DNA of 64,000 bases from Edaphobacter sp. 4G125 (GTDB taxonomy: Bacteria > Acidobacteriota > Terriglobia > Terriglobales > Acidobacteriaceae), in assembly GCF_014274685.1 (NCBI RefSeq), contig NZ_CP060393.1:2477501-2541500 (forward strand), in the 5' to 3' direction. The notes under the pieces are model-generated. The model ran no database searches. It was not told the DNA's origin and was given only the letters and a program-made list of their open reading frames with translations. The position numbers and the translations under genes are program-made. Shown piece by piece: positions 18,445 through 26,531 of the stretch (positions within the stretch are counted from its first letter, which is position 1; every line of letters starts with the position of its first letter).

Positions 18445-19767
18445 ATGGCAGCAACCACTCTGATCGAAGAGATTCGGATCACTCCCCGAGTCTCCCGCAA
18501 TATCCGCAAGACGATCCTTCCCAACGGACTGACTGTACTCACCGAAAGCATGCCTCATCTGCGCAGCGTCGCAATGGGCGTCTGGATCGGCTCCGGCTCG
18601 CGTGACGAAACCGCTGAGGTCAACGGAGTCTCCCATTTTGTCGAACACATGGTCTTCAAGGGAACGACCACGCGCTCTTCCCGGCAGATCGCCCGCGAAG
18701 TCGACACCATTGGCGGAAATCTCGATGCCTTTACTGGCAAAGAAACCATCTGTTTCAACATCAAGGTTCTCGACGAGCATATCGCTCCCGCACTCGACGT
18801 CCTCTCCGACCTCGTTCTGCATCCCACCTTCACGCCGGAAGAATTGGACCGCGAAAAAGGCGTCATCCTCGAAGAGATCAAGATCGACGAAGACAACCCG
18901 GACTACCTGATCAACGAGCTCTTCACACAGAATTTCTGGAAAGGAGATGCCCTTGGGCGTCCGATCCTGGGAACGAAAAAGACCGTCTCTAGCTTTGATC
19001 AGGCCACGCTCTTCAACTTTTATCGCAACAGCTTCACGCCGCGGAATATGGTCTTTTCGGCCGCAGGAAACCTTGAGCACGAGAGCTTTGTCGCAGCCGT
19101 AGAGCATCACTTCGGTTCCCTGGCTCCAAGCCCGAGCTATCCCTTCCCCCATCGGGAAGCTCCTGCCTCCAAACCGCACGTCACTCTCAAGCGGAAGAAG
19201 GCACTGGAGCAGGTTCAGTTCTGCCTCGGCGTTCCGGCTCCGCAGGTTAATCATCCCGACCGCTATGCGATCTACCTGCTCAACAGCATCCTGGGAGGCG
19301 GCATGAGCTCCCGTCTCTTCCAGACGATCCGTGAAGACCGCGGACTGGCCTATTCCATCTTCTCCGAGATGAGCCCCTTCCGAGATACCGGCTCGCTGAG
19401 CATCTACGCTGGAGTCGCCATCGACAAAATCCAGCAGACCATCGAGCTTACCCTTCGTGAGCTAACTCGTCTGAAGCAGGAGACAGTCAGCGCATCCGAA
19501 CTTACTCGCGCAAAGGATCAGTTGAAGAGCAACATGGTCATGGGACTCGAAAGCGGCTCCAGCCGTATGGCGAACCTTGCCCGCCAGCAGATGTATTTTG
19601 GGCGCTTCTTTGGCGTCGAAGAGATCACTCGCGAGATCGAAGCCGTAATTCCTGAAGACCTCCAGCGGCTCGCCTGCGAACTCTTCCGTCCAGAGGCCAT
19701 GGGACTGGCTCTTCTTGGAAATCTCGGCGATGACTTGAAGATCGAGCGCGAAGACCTCGTCTGCTGA
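18445..19767 (+). CDS. M16 family zinc metallopeptidase
   Basis: Pitrilysin/mitochondrial-processing-peptidase-type protein of 440 residues without a signal peptide. The inverted zinc motif HFVEH is at about 66-70, and the third ligand is in REKGVILEEIKIDEDNP (near 133-150). The C-terminal inactive-like half carries LLNSILGGGMSSRLFQTIREDRGLAYSIFSE, the substrate-clamping motif of the family. Single-domain M16 proteins of this size usually act as homodimers or with a partner. It is divergent from rlmN, and their 5' ends nearly touch. The pilin-like gene follows after 47 bp. Confidence 0.9.
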   Translation: MAATTLIEEIRITPRVSRNIRKTILPNGLTVLTESMPHLRSVAMGVWIGSGSRDETAEVNGVSHFVEHMVFKGTTTRSSRQIAREVDTIGGNLDAFTGKETICFNIKVLDEHIAPALDVLSDLVLHPTFTPEELDREKGVILEEIKIDEDNPDYLINELFTQNFWKGDALGRPILGTKKTVSSFDQATLFNFYRNSFTPRNMVFSAAGNLEHESFVAAVEHHFGSLAPSPSYPFPHREAPASKPHVTLKRKKALEQVQFCLGVPAPQVNHPDRYAIYLLNSILGGGMSSRLFQTIREDRGLAYSIFSEMSPFRDTGSLSIYAGVAIDKIQQTIELTLRELTRLKQETVSASELTRAKDQLKSNMVMGLESGSSRMANLARQQMYFGRFFGVEEITREIEAVIPEDLQRLACELFRPEAMGLALLGNLGDDLKIEREDLVC

Positions 19768-19814
19768 TAAAGTCTTTCCTGTCAGATAATGATAGAAAAG
19801 CATCGAGGAGCACC

Positions 19815-20354
19815 ATGAACGGACGGGAACCTATGTCCTTTGAGCAGAACCACCAGAGATCCACCCGCGAGCTTGAAGCCGGATTTACGCTGATTGAACT
19901 TCTGATCGTCATGTCGGTCATGCTCATCCTCATGACTCTTGCAGTGCCGCAGATGCTGAAGCTGACCAAGACAGCGCATGAGACCTCCGCGATTCAGTCC
20001 GTCAGAACGATCGTCCAGGCGCAATTGCAGTACAACTCGCTCTATCCCGCCAATGGATTTTCCTGCTCCTTGGCTCAGCTTGGCGGAGATCCCAAGTCCG
20101 GTGCTCCATCAGCCCAATCTGCGCAGCTCATCGCTCCCGATCTGGCTTCTGGAAACAAAGCTGGCTATACCTTCGCCCTCACCAACTGCAACAAGGTAAC
20201 GGTGAATAATCAGGACATGTATACCTCATACGAGGTAACTGCCGTTCCAAATTCAGTTGGTAAAACCGGTGACCGCGGTTTCTGCTCCGACGAGAATAAT
20301 CGCATCACCTACGACCCAGCTGGCGGAACCAACTGCACGCAGCCCATTCAGTAA
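19815..20354 (+). CDS. Type IV pilin / type II secretion pseudopilin-like protein
   Basis: Class III signal peptide: a 23-25-residue leader (MNGREPMSFEQNHQRSTRELEAG) followed by GFTLIELLIVMSVMLILMTLAVPQM, so prepilin peptidase would cut after the Gly. The globular part of about 130 residues has Cys pairs (FSCSLAQL, LTNCNKV, GFCSD, NCTQ). GAGGAG upstream supports ATG 19815. A pilin gene with no other pilus or secretion gene nearby, sitting between an M16 peptidase and lolA, is unusual. The stop TAA overlaps the lolA ATG by one base, so co-expression is likely. Confidence 0.85.
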   Translation: MNGREPMSFEQNHQRSTRELEAGFTLIELLIVMSVMLILMTLAVPQMLKLTKTAHETSAIQSVRTIVQAQLQYNSLYPANGFSCSLAQLGGDPKSGAPSAQSAQLIAPDLASGNKAGYTFALTNCNKVTVNNQDMYTSYEVTAVPNSVGKTGDRGFCSDENNRITYDPAGGTNCTQPIQ

Positions 20355-20989
20355 TGCTTCGTACTGCTCTATTGCTCTTGACCCTATCCTTCACGGGAAT
20401 GGCATCTGCCCAGGATGCAGATGCCCTGCTTCGTCGTGTCGACGACCACTACAACCGTCTCTCCTCTCTGCGGGCACGCTACGTCGAACGTTATGCCGGG
20501 ATGGGGCTGGATCGCTCAGAATCCGGAACCCTATTGCTCAAGAAGCCCGGACGCATGCGCTGGACCTACGACCAGCCCAAGGGCAAGCTCTTCCTGCTCG
20601 ACGGCAAATATGCCTGGTTCTATACGCCGGGCGATGGGCAGGCCCAACGGATGCCGGCCAAACAACTCGACGATCTCCGTAGCCCACTGCGTTTTCTTCT
20701 CGGCCACACTCAACTCAAAAAAGAGTTGACCCACATCACCGTTACCGAGGATAGTCGCGGCATTCACATCGCCGGAGTCCCTCGGGGGCTGGAGCAGCGC
20801 GTCGAGCGGCTAACCCTCGATGTCACCCCAAAGGGTGAGATCCAGCACATGAAGATGGAAGAGACCGACGGAGCCCTTACAGAGTTCATCTTTTCCGATG
20901 TTGAAGAAAACATTTCGACACGCGCAGAGGATTTCGTCTTCACGCCACCAGCAGGCGTCGTCGTGGTGGATGCACCCTCACCGATCTAG
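20354..20989 (+). CDS. lolA: Outer-membrane lipoprotein carrier protein LolA
   Basis: Periplasmic chaperone that carries lipoproteins from LolCDE to LolB or the outer membrane. A signal peptide is visible (LLLLTLSFTGMASAQ, cleavage near residue 20). The mature part has DDHYNRLSSLRARYVERY, SGTLLLKKPGRMRWTYDQPKGKLFLLDGKYAWFYTPGDGQ and the LolA beta-barrel pattern up to PPAGVVVVDAP. The length of 211 is normal. The start codon overlaps the pilin stop by one base. A repeat copy of the GTCATTCC family lies 21 bp after the stop. Confidence 0.92.
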   Translation: MLRTALLLLTLSFTGMASAQDADALLRRVDDHYNRLSSLRARYVERYAGMGLDRSESGTLLLKKPGRMRWTYDQPKGKLFLLDGKYAWFYTPGDGQAQRMPAKQLDDLRSPLRFLLGHTQLKKELTHITVTEDSRGIHIAGVPRGLEQRVERLTLDVTPKGEIQHMKMEETDGALTEFIFSDVEENISTRAEDFVFTPPAGVVVVDAPSPI

Positions 20990-21010
20990 TTGTCTCAATC
21001 CCTGCTAAGT

Positions 21011-21054
21011 GTCATTCCGACCGGAGCGCGTAAGCGCATAGCGGAGGAATCCCC
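21011..21054 (+). repeat. Dispersed GTCATTCC repeat, copy 1
   Basis: Starts GTCATTCCGACCGGAGCG and ends GCGGAGGAATCCCC. Three more versions of the same element are at 22494, 32713 (inverted) and 37101 (inverted), all between genes. The centre has GCGC-GTAA-GCGC, which can form a short hairpin. Confidence 0.65.
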
Positions 21055-21239
21055 GCATTTTGTTCGTACGAGCAAATACATTTGGAATATGTCGTGGTTC
21101 ACAGAATCTGAAATTAATCTCTCTGTCACTATGAGAGGACCTACGCACTTATCCTTGATGCGATAGGAAGAGTAAACTTAAGAAGATAAAGATAAATCGC
21201 GCGCGAAAATGGCCGACGCGCAGAAATGTAGATTTTCCG

Positions 21240-21959
21240 ATGCAGACACTGAGTGCCCACTCTCTTTCGACTGAAGAATTCATCGCTGCGGTTCATTCGC
21301 TCGTACCAAAGATCGCAGTATTCGACTGCGATGGCACCCTCTGGTCCGGCGATGCTGGATCGTCTTTCATGACCTGGTCCATTGAGACGGGTCTGGTTTC
21401 GCGCGAGGCCGCCGACTGGATCGATGCCCGTTACCGTGCCTATCACCGCAACGAGGTCTCCGAGATCGATATGTGCGGCGAAATGGTCCAGCTCTACCAG
21501 GGCCTGCGCGAAGAAGAGATGCGGCGAGCGGCACGGGAATTTTTCGCAGCTAAGATCGAACGGAACATCTTCCCCGAGATGCTCCAGCTCATTCAGAAGC
21601 TCAACGCCAGCGGAACAGAGATTTGGGCAGTAAGCTCGACCAACGATTGGGTGATCGAAGAAGGCGTGAAGCGCTTTGGAATCCCCGCGAAACGGGTTCT
21701 GGCGGCGCAGGTCGAGGTAAAGAATGGAATCGTCACCGATTCCCTGCTCGACGTTCCGACCGACGAGGGCAAGGTGGCCTCTTTGAACCGCTCCGGGATC
21801 ACCGCACCCGATGCGGTCTTTGGAAACTCCGTTCACGACGCTGCCATGCTGGCAATCGCCCGCACAGCATTTCCAGTCAATCCCACTCCTGCTCTGTTGG
21901 AGCGCAGCGCTCAGGAGGGGTGGCCTGTTTACTATCCCGCGTCCGTCCGAATCGCCTGA
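21240..21959 (+). CDS. HAD-superfamily phosphatase, SerB-like subclass IB
   Basis: Phosphohydrolase of 239 residues. The aspartyl-phosphate motif I is FDCDGTLW (about 28-35), motif II is VSSTNDWV (near 127), and the acidic motif is FGNSVHDAAMLAIA (near 200), which suits HAD-IB proteins such as phosphoserine phosphatases. A helical cap with EEEMRRAAREFFAAKI lies between. The natural substrate is unknown. Upstream is a 250-bp gap with a GTCATTCC repeat and an AT-rich stretch; no obvious ribosome site is present at ATG 21240. The Nudix gene follows 40 bp after. Confidence 0.82.
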   Translation: MQTLSAHSLSTEEFIAAVHSLVPKIAVFDCDGTLWSGDAGSSFMTWSIETGLVSREAADWIDARYRAYHRNEVSEIDMCGEMVQLYQGLREEEMRRAAREFFAAKIERNIFPEMLQLIQKLNASGTEIWAVSSTNDWVIEEGVKRFGIPAKRVLAAQVEVKNGIVTDSLLDVPTDEGKVASLNRSGITAPDAVFGNSVHDAAMLAIARTAFPVNPTPALLERSAQEGWPVYYPASVRIA

Positions 21960-21999
21960 TCCTGTCTTTATGCGAGTTGGCATCTAAACTGAAAGATAG

Positions 22000-22458
22000 G
22001 TGAAAGAGCCAATTCGCAAATTGAACGAACACGAAGACACGGCCCCGCGCCCGGTAAGGTTCGTCGTGGCTGCCCTGATTCTGCGCGACACCCCGGTGGG
22101 AGTAGAGGTATTGATCTGCCAGCGGAAACCCGACCAGCCCATGAGCCTCAAATGGGAGTTCCCGGGTGGAAAGATTGAACCAGGCGAGACCTCCGAGAAC
22201 GCGCTCGAGCGCGAATTGAACGAAGAGCTGGGAATTACCGCCATCATCGGCCAGCGTGTTGCACAGGTACGGCATAAATACCGTAACGGTGGAACCATTG
22301 ACCTTCAGTTCTTCGTCGTCCGTGAGTTTGCAGGAGAACTCCAGAACCGCATCTTCAACGATATGCGCTGGTCTCCCCTAGACCGCCTCCCGGAGTTCGA
22401 CTTCCTGGCCGCGGACCTCGGCCTCATTCGTGACCTCTCCGAAGGCAAACTCCTCTAA
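22000..22458 (+). CDS. Nudix hydrolase, MutT-like (8-oxo-dGTP diphosphatase type)
   Basis: Pyrophosphohydrolase that probably clears oxidised nucleotides. The Nudix box is complete: GGKIEPGETSENALERELNEELGI, with the catalytic REL-NEEL residues. It is preceded by KWEFPG, the MutT-type lead-in, and LICQRKPDQPMSLKWEFPGG matches MutT well. The length is 152. The start is GTG 22000 without a strong ribosome site; the protein has an extra charged leader of 20 residues (VKEPIRKLNEHEDTAPRPVR). A terminator hairpin is 180 bp downstream. Confidence 0.85.
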   Translation: MKEPIRKLNEHEDTAPRPVRFVVAALILRDTPVGVEVLICQRKPDQPMSLKWEFPGGKIEPGETSENALERELNEELGITAIIGQRVAQVRHKYRNGGTIDLQFFVVREFAGELQNRIFNDMRWSPLDRLPEFDFLAADLGLIRDLSEGKLL

Positions 22459-22493
22459 CTAACCTTCCTCTCGTCTTCTTGACCTCCCACCGT

Positions 22494-22534
22494 GTCATTC
22501 CGGCCGAAGCGTGTCAGCGCGAAGTGGAGAAATT
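22494..22534 (+). repeat. Dispersed GTCATTCC repeat, copy 2
   Basis: GTCATTCCGGCCGAAGCGTGTCAGCGCGAAGTGGAGAAATT. Same orientation as copy 1, with a run of substitutions in the second half. Confidence 0.6.
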
Positions 22535-22637
22535 AAAACCCTGCACTCACAATTAGCCAACAACCACGCACCTCCAAGCCCCTTTTCCACGCCCAAATCC
22601 TTGACTCACCCTGCTACTCTTAAATCAGGAACATGAA

Positions 22638-22669
22638 AAAGCCCAGCCTCACGCTGGGCTTTCTTTCGT
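22638..22669 (+). terminator. Rho-independent terminator downstream of the Nudix gene
   Basis: AAAGCCCAGC (22638-22647), loop CTCAC, GCTGGGCTTT (22653-22662), followed by CTTTCGTTT. The stem is 10 bp and perfect, and the A and T flanks make it usable in both directions. It would also end transcription of the convergent ubiD gene. Confidence 0.8.
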
Positions 22670-22745
22670 TTCCACCTCAAAAACAGAAGTACGAACCTAA
22701 ATCATTATTTTGGAATACTTTGCCCAAAATAGATGGGGGGGAGGG

Positions 22746-24338
22746 CTATTCTTCAATCCCCAACCGCCTCCAGATCGCATCCACACGGGCCTTCACCGCT
22801 GGGTCCATCTCCAGCATCGGCGGCCACGGACGATGGAAGCCCTCAGCCGGCCATTTGCGAGTTGCGTCGATCCCCATCTTGCTGCCGTAGTTTGGCAGGC
22901 GGCTGGCATGGTCGAGCGAATCGACTGGTCCCAGGGTGAACTGGATATCGCGTTCCGGGTCGATGTTGTTGGTAGTACGCAGCACAACTTCAGGAATGTC
23001 GTGCACGTCGCAATCCTCGTCCACGACGATGATGCACTTGGTGAACATCGCCTGTCCCATCGCCCATATGCCGTTCATCACCTTGCGAGCATGTCCCGCA
23101 TAGGATTTGCGGATCGAGACGATCATCAGGTTGTGAAATACACCCTCAGGCGGAAGATTGACGTCGCGGATCTCCGGCAACGTAAGCTGCATCAGCGGCA
23201 GAAAGATTCGCTCTACCGCCCTTCCCATCCACGCATCCTCCATCGGAGGCTTGCCGACAATGGTCGCTGCATAAACCGGGTCGCGACGATGTGTAATACA
23301 GGTCACGTGAAAGACCGGATAATCGTCCTGCATCGTGTAGAAACCGGTGTGATCCCCAAAGGGACCTTCCGTGCGCAGTTCTCCCAGCTCCACATAGCCT
23401 TCCAGAATGTATTCGGCATGAGCGGGAACATCGAGATCAACCGTCTCGGCCTTCACAAGTTCAAGCGGCTTCTGCCGCAGAAATCCCGAGATGATGTACT
23501 CCTCGACATCAGGAGGTGCTGGAACAATTGCACTGAACGTCGTCGCCGGATCGGTACCGATAGCCACGGCCACTTCCATGCGTCCGTCGCGAATCTTTCC
23601 GAGCGTAGCCTGAGGAATTGTCTCCAGCGACGGAGCTGCTGCCGTTCCTCCCGCTGTAATCGCCATCAGGTCAACCGCAGCAGTTGAGTTCGGAGAAGCC
23701 GCCCGCAACCGGTCGCGCATGTGCTCGGCGGCAACCTTCTGACGCTGCCAATGCATCCCGGTCGTCTGACCGTCGTATACCTGCATCCGGTACATGCCCA
23801 CATTGCGTTTGCCCGTTTTTAGGTCGCGCGTAATTACGCAAGGCAAGGTAATAAACGGGCCGCCATCCTGTGGCCAGGTCTTGAGCACAGGAATCCGCGC
23901 GAGATCGACGTCAGCACCCTTTAGGATGACCTGCTTGCAGAGAGCGTCTTTCGCAGAGATCACTTTGGGAAAGAACGAACCCACTTCGGCCAGCTTGGGC
24001 AGCATCTTCAGCTTATCGACCAGGCTGGCAGGAGTTTCAGGCTTCAGCAACACCCGGATGCGATCTGCAATCGCATCCAGCGAATCTGTCTCCAATGCGA
24101 GTTTCATGCGGCGCTCGCTGCCGAACTGATTCATCAAAACCCGCGCACCGGGATAGCCTTTGACGTTTTCGAACAGCAGAGCCGGCCCACCAGCCTTTAC
24201 GGTTCCGCGACCAAGCTTGGCTGCGCGGTCTGCAATCTCGGCCATCTCGAGCACCGGATCGACCTCGACGTCGATTCGTTTCAGTTCTCCTGCCTTATGC
24301 AGCGTGTTGATCCAGTCGCGCAGGTCGTTGTAGGCCAA
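22746..24338 (-). CDS. ubiD: UbiD family decarboxylase
   Basis: Prenylated-FMN-dependent decarboxylase (3-octaprenyl-4-hydroxybenzoate carboxy-lyase type) of 530 residues. The family is clear from DLRDWINTLHKAGELKRID at the start, the RNVGMYRMQVYDGQTTGMHWQ region, AVAIGTDPATTFSAIVPAPPDVEEY, ELRTEGPFGDHTGFYTMQDDYPVFHVTCITHRRDPVY, and IDATRKWPAEGF at the end. It could act in quinone synthesis or on another aromatic acid; the substrate is not settled by sequence. A UbiX partner is not in the window. Start is TTG 24338, with AGGAG six bases ahead. It follows the gene at 24416 on the same strand by 77 bp. Confidence 0.93.
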   Translation of the reverse strand: MAYNDLRDWINTLHKAGELKRIDVEVDPVLEMAEIADRAAKLGRGTVKAGGPALLFENVKGYPGARVLMNQFGSERRMKLALETDSLDAIADRIRVLLKPETPASLVDKLKMLPKLAEVGSFFPKVISAKDALCKQVILKGADVDLARIPVLKTWPQDGGPFITLPCVITRDLKTGKRNVGMYRMQVYDGQTTGMHWQRQKVAAEHMRDRLRAASPNSTAAVDLMAITAGGTAAAPSLETIPQATLGKIRDGRMEVAVAIGTDPATTFSAIVPAPPDVEEYIISGFLRQKPLELVKAETVDLDVPAHAEYILEGYVELGELRTEGPFGDHTGFYTMQDDYPVFHVTCITHRRDPVYAATIVGKPPMEDAWMGRAVERIFLPLMQLTLPEIRDVNLPPEGVFHNLMIVSIRKSYAGHARKVMNGIWAMGQAMFTKCIIVVDEDCDVHDIPEVVLRTTNNIDPERDIQFTLGPVDSLDHASRLPNYGSKMGIDATRKWPAEGFHRPWPPMLEMDPAVKARVDAIWRRLGIEE

Positions 24339-24415
24339 TTCTATCTCCTGCCGCAGTGTCTGCGGTCCGTTGTCTATGGTAACGGGTCAGGAGAGAGGAA
24401 AGAACCACAGACACG

Positions 24416-25663
24416 TCAGAGCTTCACCATGATCTTCTTCTGCCAGAGAATTATGTTGGGGATAAAACAGACCAGCACAAAGCAGACGGCAAACATCGCC
24501 GAAGTCATCTCGGTTGAACCATGTGACGCGAAGACGTGCCAGTAGATCCATCTCCACGCTGTCTCCACCTTGCCATCCGGGCCAATTGCGGAGGTGTGGA
24601 TCAGGAAGAGCGTCTTCTCGAGGATGGCGGCCACCACATAAGCCACGATCGCATTTGAACCGAAGACCAGCCACGGCCAGGTTGCTATCTTTCCGAACTT
24701 CGTCTCGTGGAAGCGTTTGATATCGATCAACCAGTAGCACGCGGCAAGGCCGACCAGAGCGCAGCCTGCGGCAAACAACACATACGAACTGGTCCAGAGC
24801 TTCTTGTTAATGGGGAACCAGATGTCCCAAACCATACCAGCGCCGATAGCCAGAAGGCCCGCCAGCAGCAGTCCTATGGCGCATTGTGACTTTGTGATCG
24901 AAGGGGCCTTGCCGCCAGCGCGACGCAGCCACAAAGCAGCGACCGAGCCCAGTAACGTTGTCCCGATCGCGGGAATCGTGCTCAACAGGCCTTCGGGATC
25001 CCGTGTCACCTCGTACAGCCTTCCTGTATGAAGGTGCTGCTGGAACCATCCCATGATTCCGCGGTCGAGCCATGCCGCAAGGTTGCGGTCCGGATCCAAC
25101 AGTGGAATATCGTGGGTGGGAACGCCAAGGCCCGGCACCGGAACAAATCGCATCAATACCCAATAGCTGACCAGCATGACTGCTGTAATCGTCAATAAAT
25201 GGCTCGCCTTCTGAGTCACGAGACAGATCAGCCCGGCAATCAGATAACAGAGCGCAATCCGCGAAAGCACCCCATAGATACGCAGGTGAGAGAACTGGAA
25301 GAAAGGCACCAGGTTGATCAGCATGGCCACGACAAAGATCGTCACTGCCCGCCTTACGGTGTGAATCGCCAGATCGCGCCGGCTGGCTCCGCGCTGAAGC
25401 CGCGAGTGGATCGACAGGATGATCGAAACGCCGACGATGAACAGGAAGGTCGGAAAGACCAGGTCCGTCAGCGTCCAGCCGTTCCATGCAGAGTGCTCCA
25501 ACTGCGTGTAAACATGCTTTCCATCTCCTGCATCGTTGACCAGGATCATGAAGGCGATGGTGATGCCACGCAGGACATCCACAGAAAGAACCCTGGAGGA
25601 CGGGGCCTTGATCGTAGTCGAAGCAGCTTCAGTAGAGACGAGTGTCGCGGAACGTTCAGCCAT
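24416..25663 (-). CDS. Heparan-alpha-glucosaminide N-acetyltransferase-like / DUF5009 membrane protein
   Basis: Inner-membrane protein of 415 residues with about ten to eleven hydrophobic segments. The front sequence RVLSVDVLRGITIAFMILVNDAGD (about 27-50) is the mark of the DUF1624/DUF5009 acyltransferase family related to human HGSNAT. LVFPTFLFIVGVSIILSIHSRLQRG and FFQFSHLRIYGVLSRIALCYLIAGLI follow. Presumed role: transfer of an acyl group to a sugar or glycan at the membrane. I use ATG 25663 (MAERSATLV) because a GGAT-type ribosome site lies just before it; the frame opens to 25735. Confidence 0.75.
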   Translation of the reverse strand: MAERSATLVSTEAASTTIKAPSSRVLSVDVLRGITIAFMILVNDAGDGKHVYTQLEHSAWNGWTLTDLVFPTFLFIVGVSIILSIHSRLQRGASRRDLAIHTVRRAVTIFVVAMLINLVPFFQFSHLRIYGVLSRIALCYLIAGLICLVTQKASHLLTITAVMLVSYWVLMRFVPVPGLGVPTHDIPLLDPDRNLAAWLDRGIMGWFQQHLHTGRLYEVTRDPEGLLSTIPAIGTTLLGSVAALWLRRAGGKAPSITKSQCAIGLLLAGLLAIGAGMVWDIWFPINKKLWTSSYVLFAAGCALVGLAACYWLIDIKRFHETKFGKIATWPWLVFGSNAIVAYVVAAILEKTLFLIHTSAIGPDGKVETAWRWIYWHVFASHGSTEMTSAMFAVCFVLVCFIPNIILWQKKIMVKL

Positions 25664-25750
25664 GGTGATCCATGATCGCTCACCCGACCCACGTTTTACA
25701 GCTTTTTTTATTAAGGGAACAAATCCTGACCGCAAGGGGTCTAAACGCGT

Positions 25751-25777
25751 AGACGCATCCTCCTCGCGGATGCGCCT
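25751..25777 (+). other. Hairpin in the tonB leader with an anti-Shine-Dalgarno loop
   Basis: AGACGCATCC (25751-25760) pairs with GGATGCGCCT (25768-25777), with one mismatch. The strand and loop contain CCTCC at 25759-25763, which is complementary to GGAGG of the ribosome site at 25796-25800. Two exclusive structures could form. Confidence 0.4.
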
Positions 25778-25805
25778 CTGAAACGAACAGGTTAAGGAGG
25801 TGTCT

Positions 25806-26531
25806 ATGTTCGAGGAGAGTCTTATTGCGTCCCAGATTCAGTCTGTATCAACAACCAAACGATGGACGATGGTCGGCTCTATAACGCTGCAAATTGCCTT
25901 GGCGGCGGTATTGATTGCTCTTCCTTTGGTTCATCCGGAAAAGCTCTCCTTCCATGTAGAAACTCCGCTGGTCTTTACGCCTCCACCAGTACAGCGGCCA
26001 ATTCCCGTCGTAGAGACACAAACAACAAGTCAGGAAACTTCCTCCACCCCGTCGATGCCGATTCTCATGCACCCAATAATTCCAACTGGTAGCCCCTACT
26101 CTGGGACGGTAACCGATTCACCGATCCAGGTCGGCACGGGCTCGCTCCTGGAAATGGGAGACAACTTTCCAAATGCCCTGACAAACACTGGCAGTCATGA
26201 ACTGACAGTTACTGTGGCTCCTGCAAATCCTTCTTCGAAGAAGGCACTAAACGTCTCCTCTGGCGTCATGGCAGGAAGGCTACTCGTTCCAATCCAACCG
26301 GTGTATCCAGCGATTGCCCGAGCAGCCCATGTATCGGGCACAGTTGTGGTGGAGGCGGTCATCTCCAAGGCTGGCACTATCGAAAGTTTGCATGTAGTGA
26401 GTGGGCCGGAGATGCTGAGGGCAGCCGCACTGGACGCAATCCGCATAGCGCGCTATCAGCCCTTCCGGCTCAATGGCGAGCCAACAGAGGTCCAGACGAC
26501 GATTACAGTGAACTTCACCTTGGGGAGTTGA
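25806..26531 (+). CDS. TonB-like energy-transducer protein
   Basis: Inner-membrane-anchored periplasmic protein of 241 residues that would energise outer-membrane transporters. An N-terminal anchor at about 26-43 (SITLQIALAAVLIALPLV), a Pro/Thr/Gln-rich spacer (TPPPVQRPIPVVETQTTSQETSS), and a C-terminal TonB domain (about 155-241: VYPAIARAAHVSGTVVVEAVIS, ALDAIRIARYQPFRLNG) are all present. ATG 25806 is chosen over GTG 25800 because AAGGAGG lies at 25794-25800, with the right spacing. ExbB/ExbD are not adjacent. The last 17 bp overlap the 3' end of the DedA-rhodanese gene on the other strand. Confidence 0.85.
   Translation: MFEESLIASQIQSVSTTKRWTMVGSITLQIALAAVLIALPLVHPEKLSFHVETPLVFTPPPVQRPIPVVETQTTSQETSSTPSMPILMHPIIPTGSPYSGTVTDSPIQVGTGSLLEMGDNFPNALTNTGSHELTVTVAPANPSSKKALNVSSGVMAGRLLVPIQPVYPAIARAAHVSGTVVVEAVISKAGTIESLHVVSGPEMLRAAALDAIRIARYQPFRLNGEPTEVQTTITVNFTLGS

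Noticed and set aside
18427..19254. 275-residue minus-strand frame opposite the M16 peptidase
   Set aside because: No motif, and the zinc-site frame on the plus strand is clear.
22710..23687. 325-residue plus-strand frame opposite the UbiD gene
   Set aside because: It is rich in Arg, His and Ser with no motif, and mirrors the codon bias of ubiD on the other strand.
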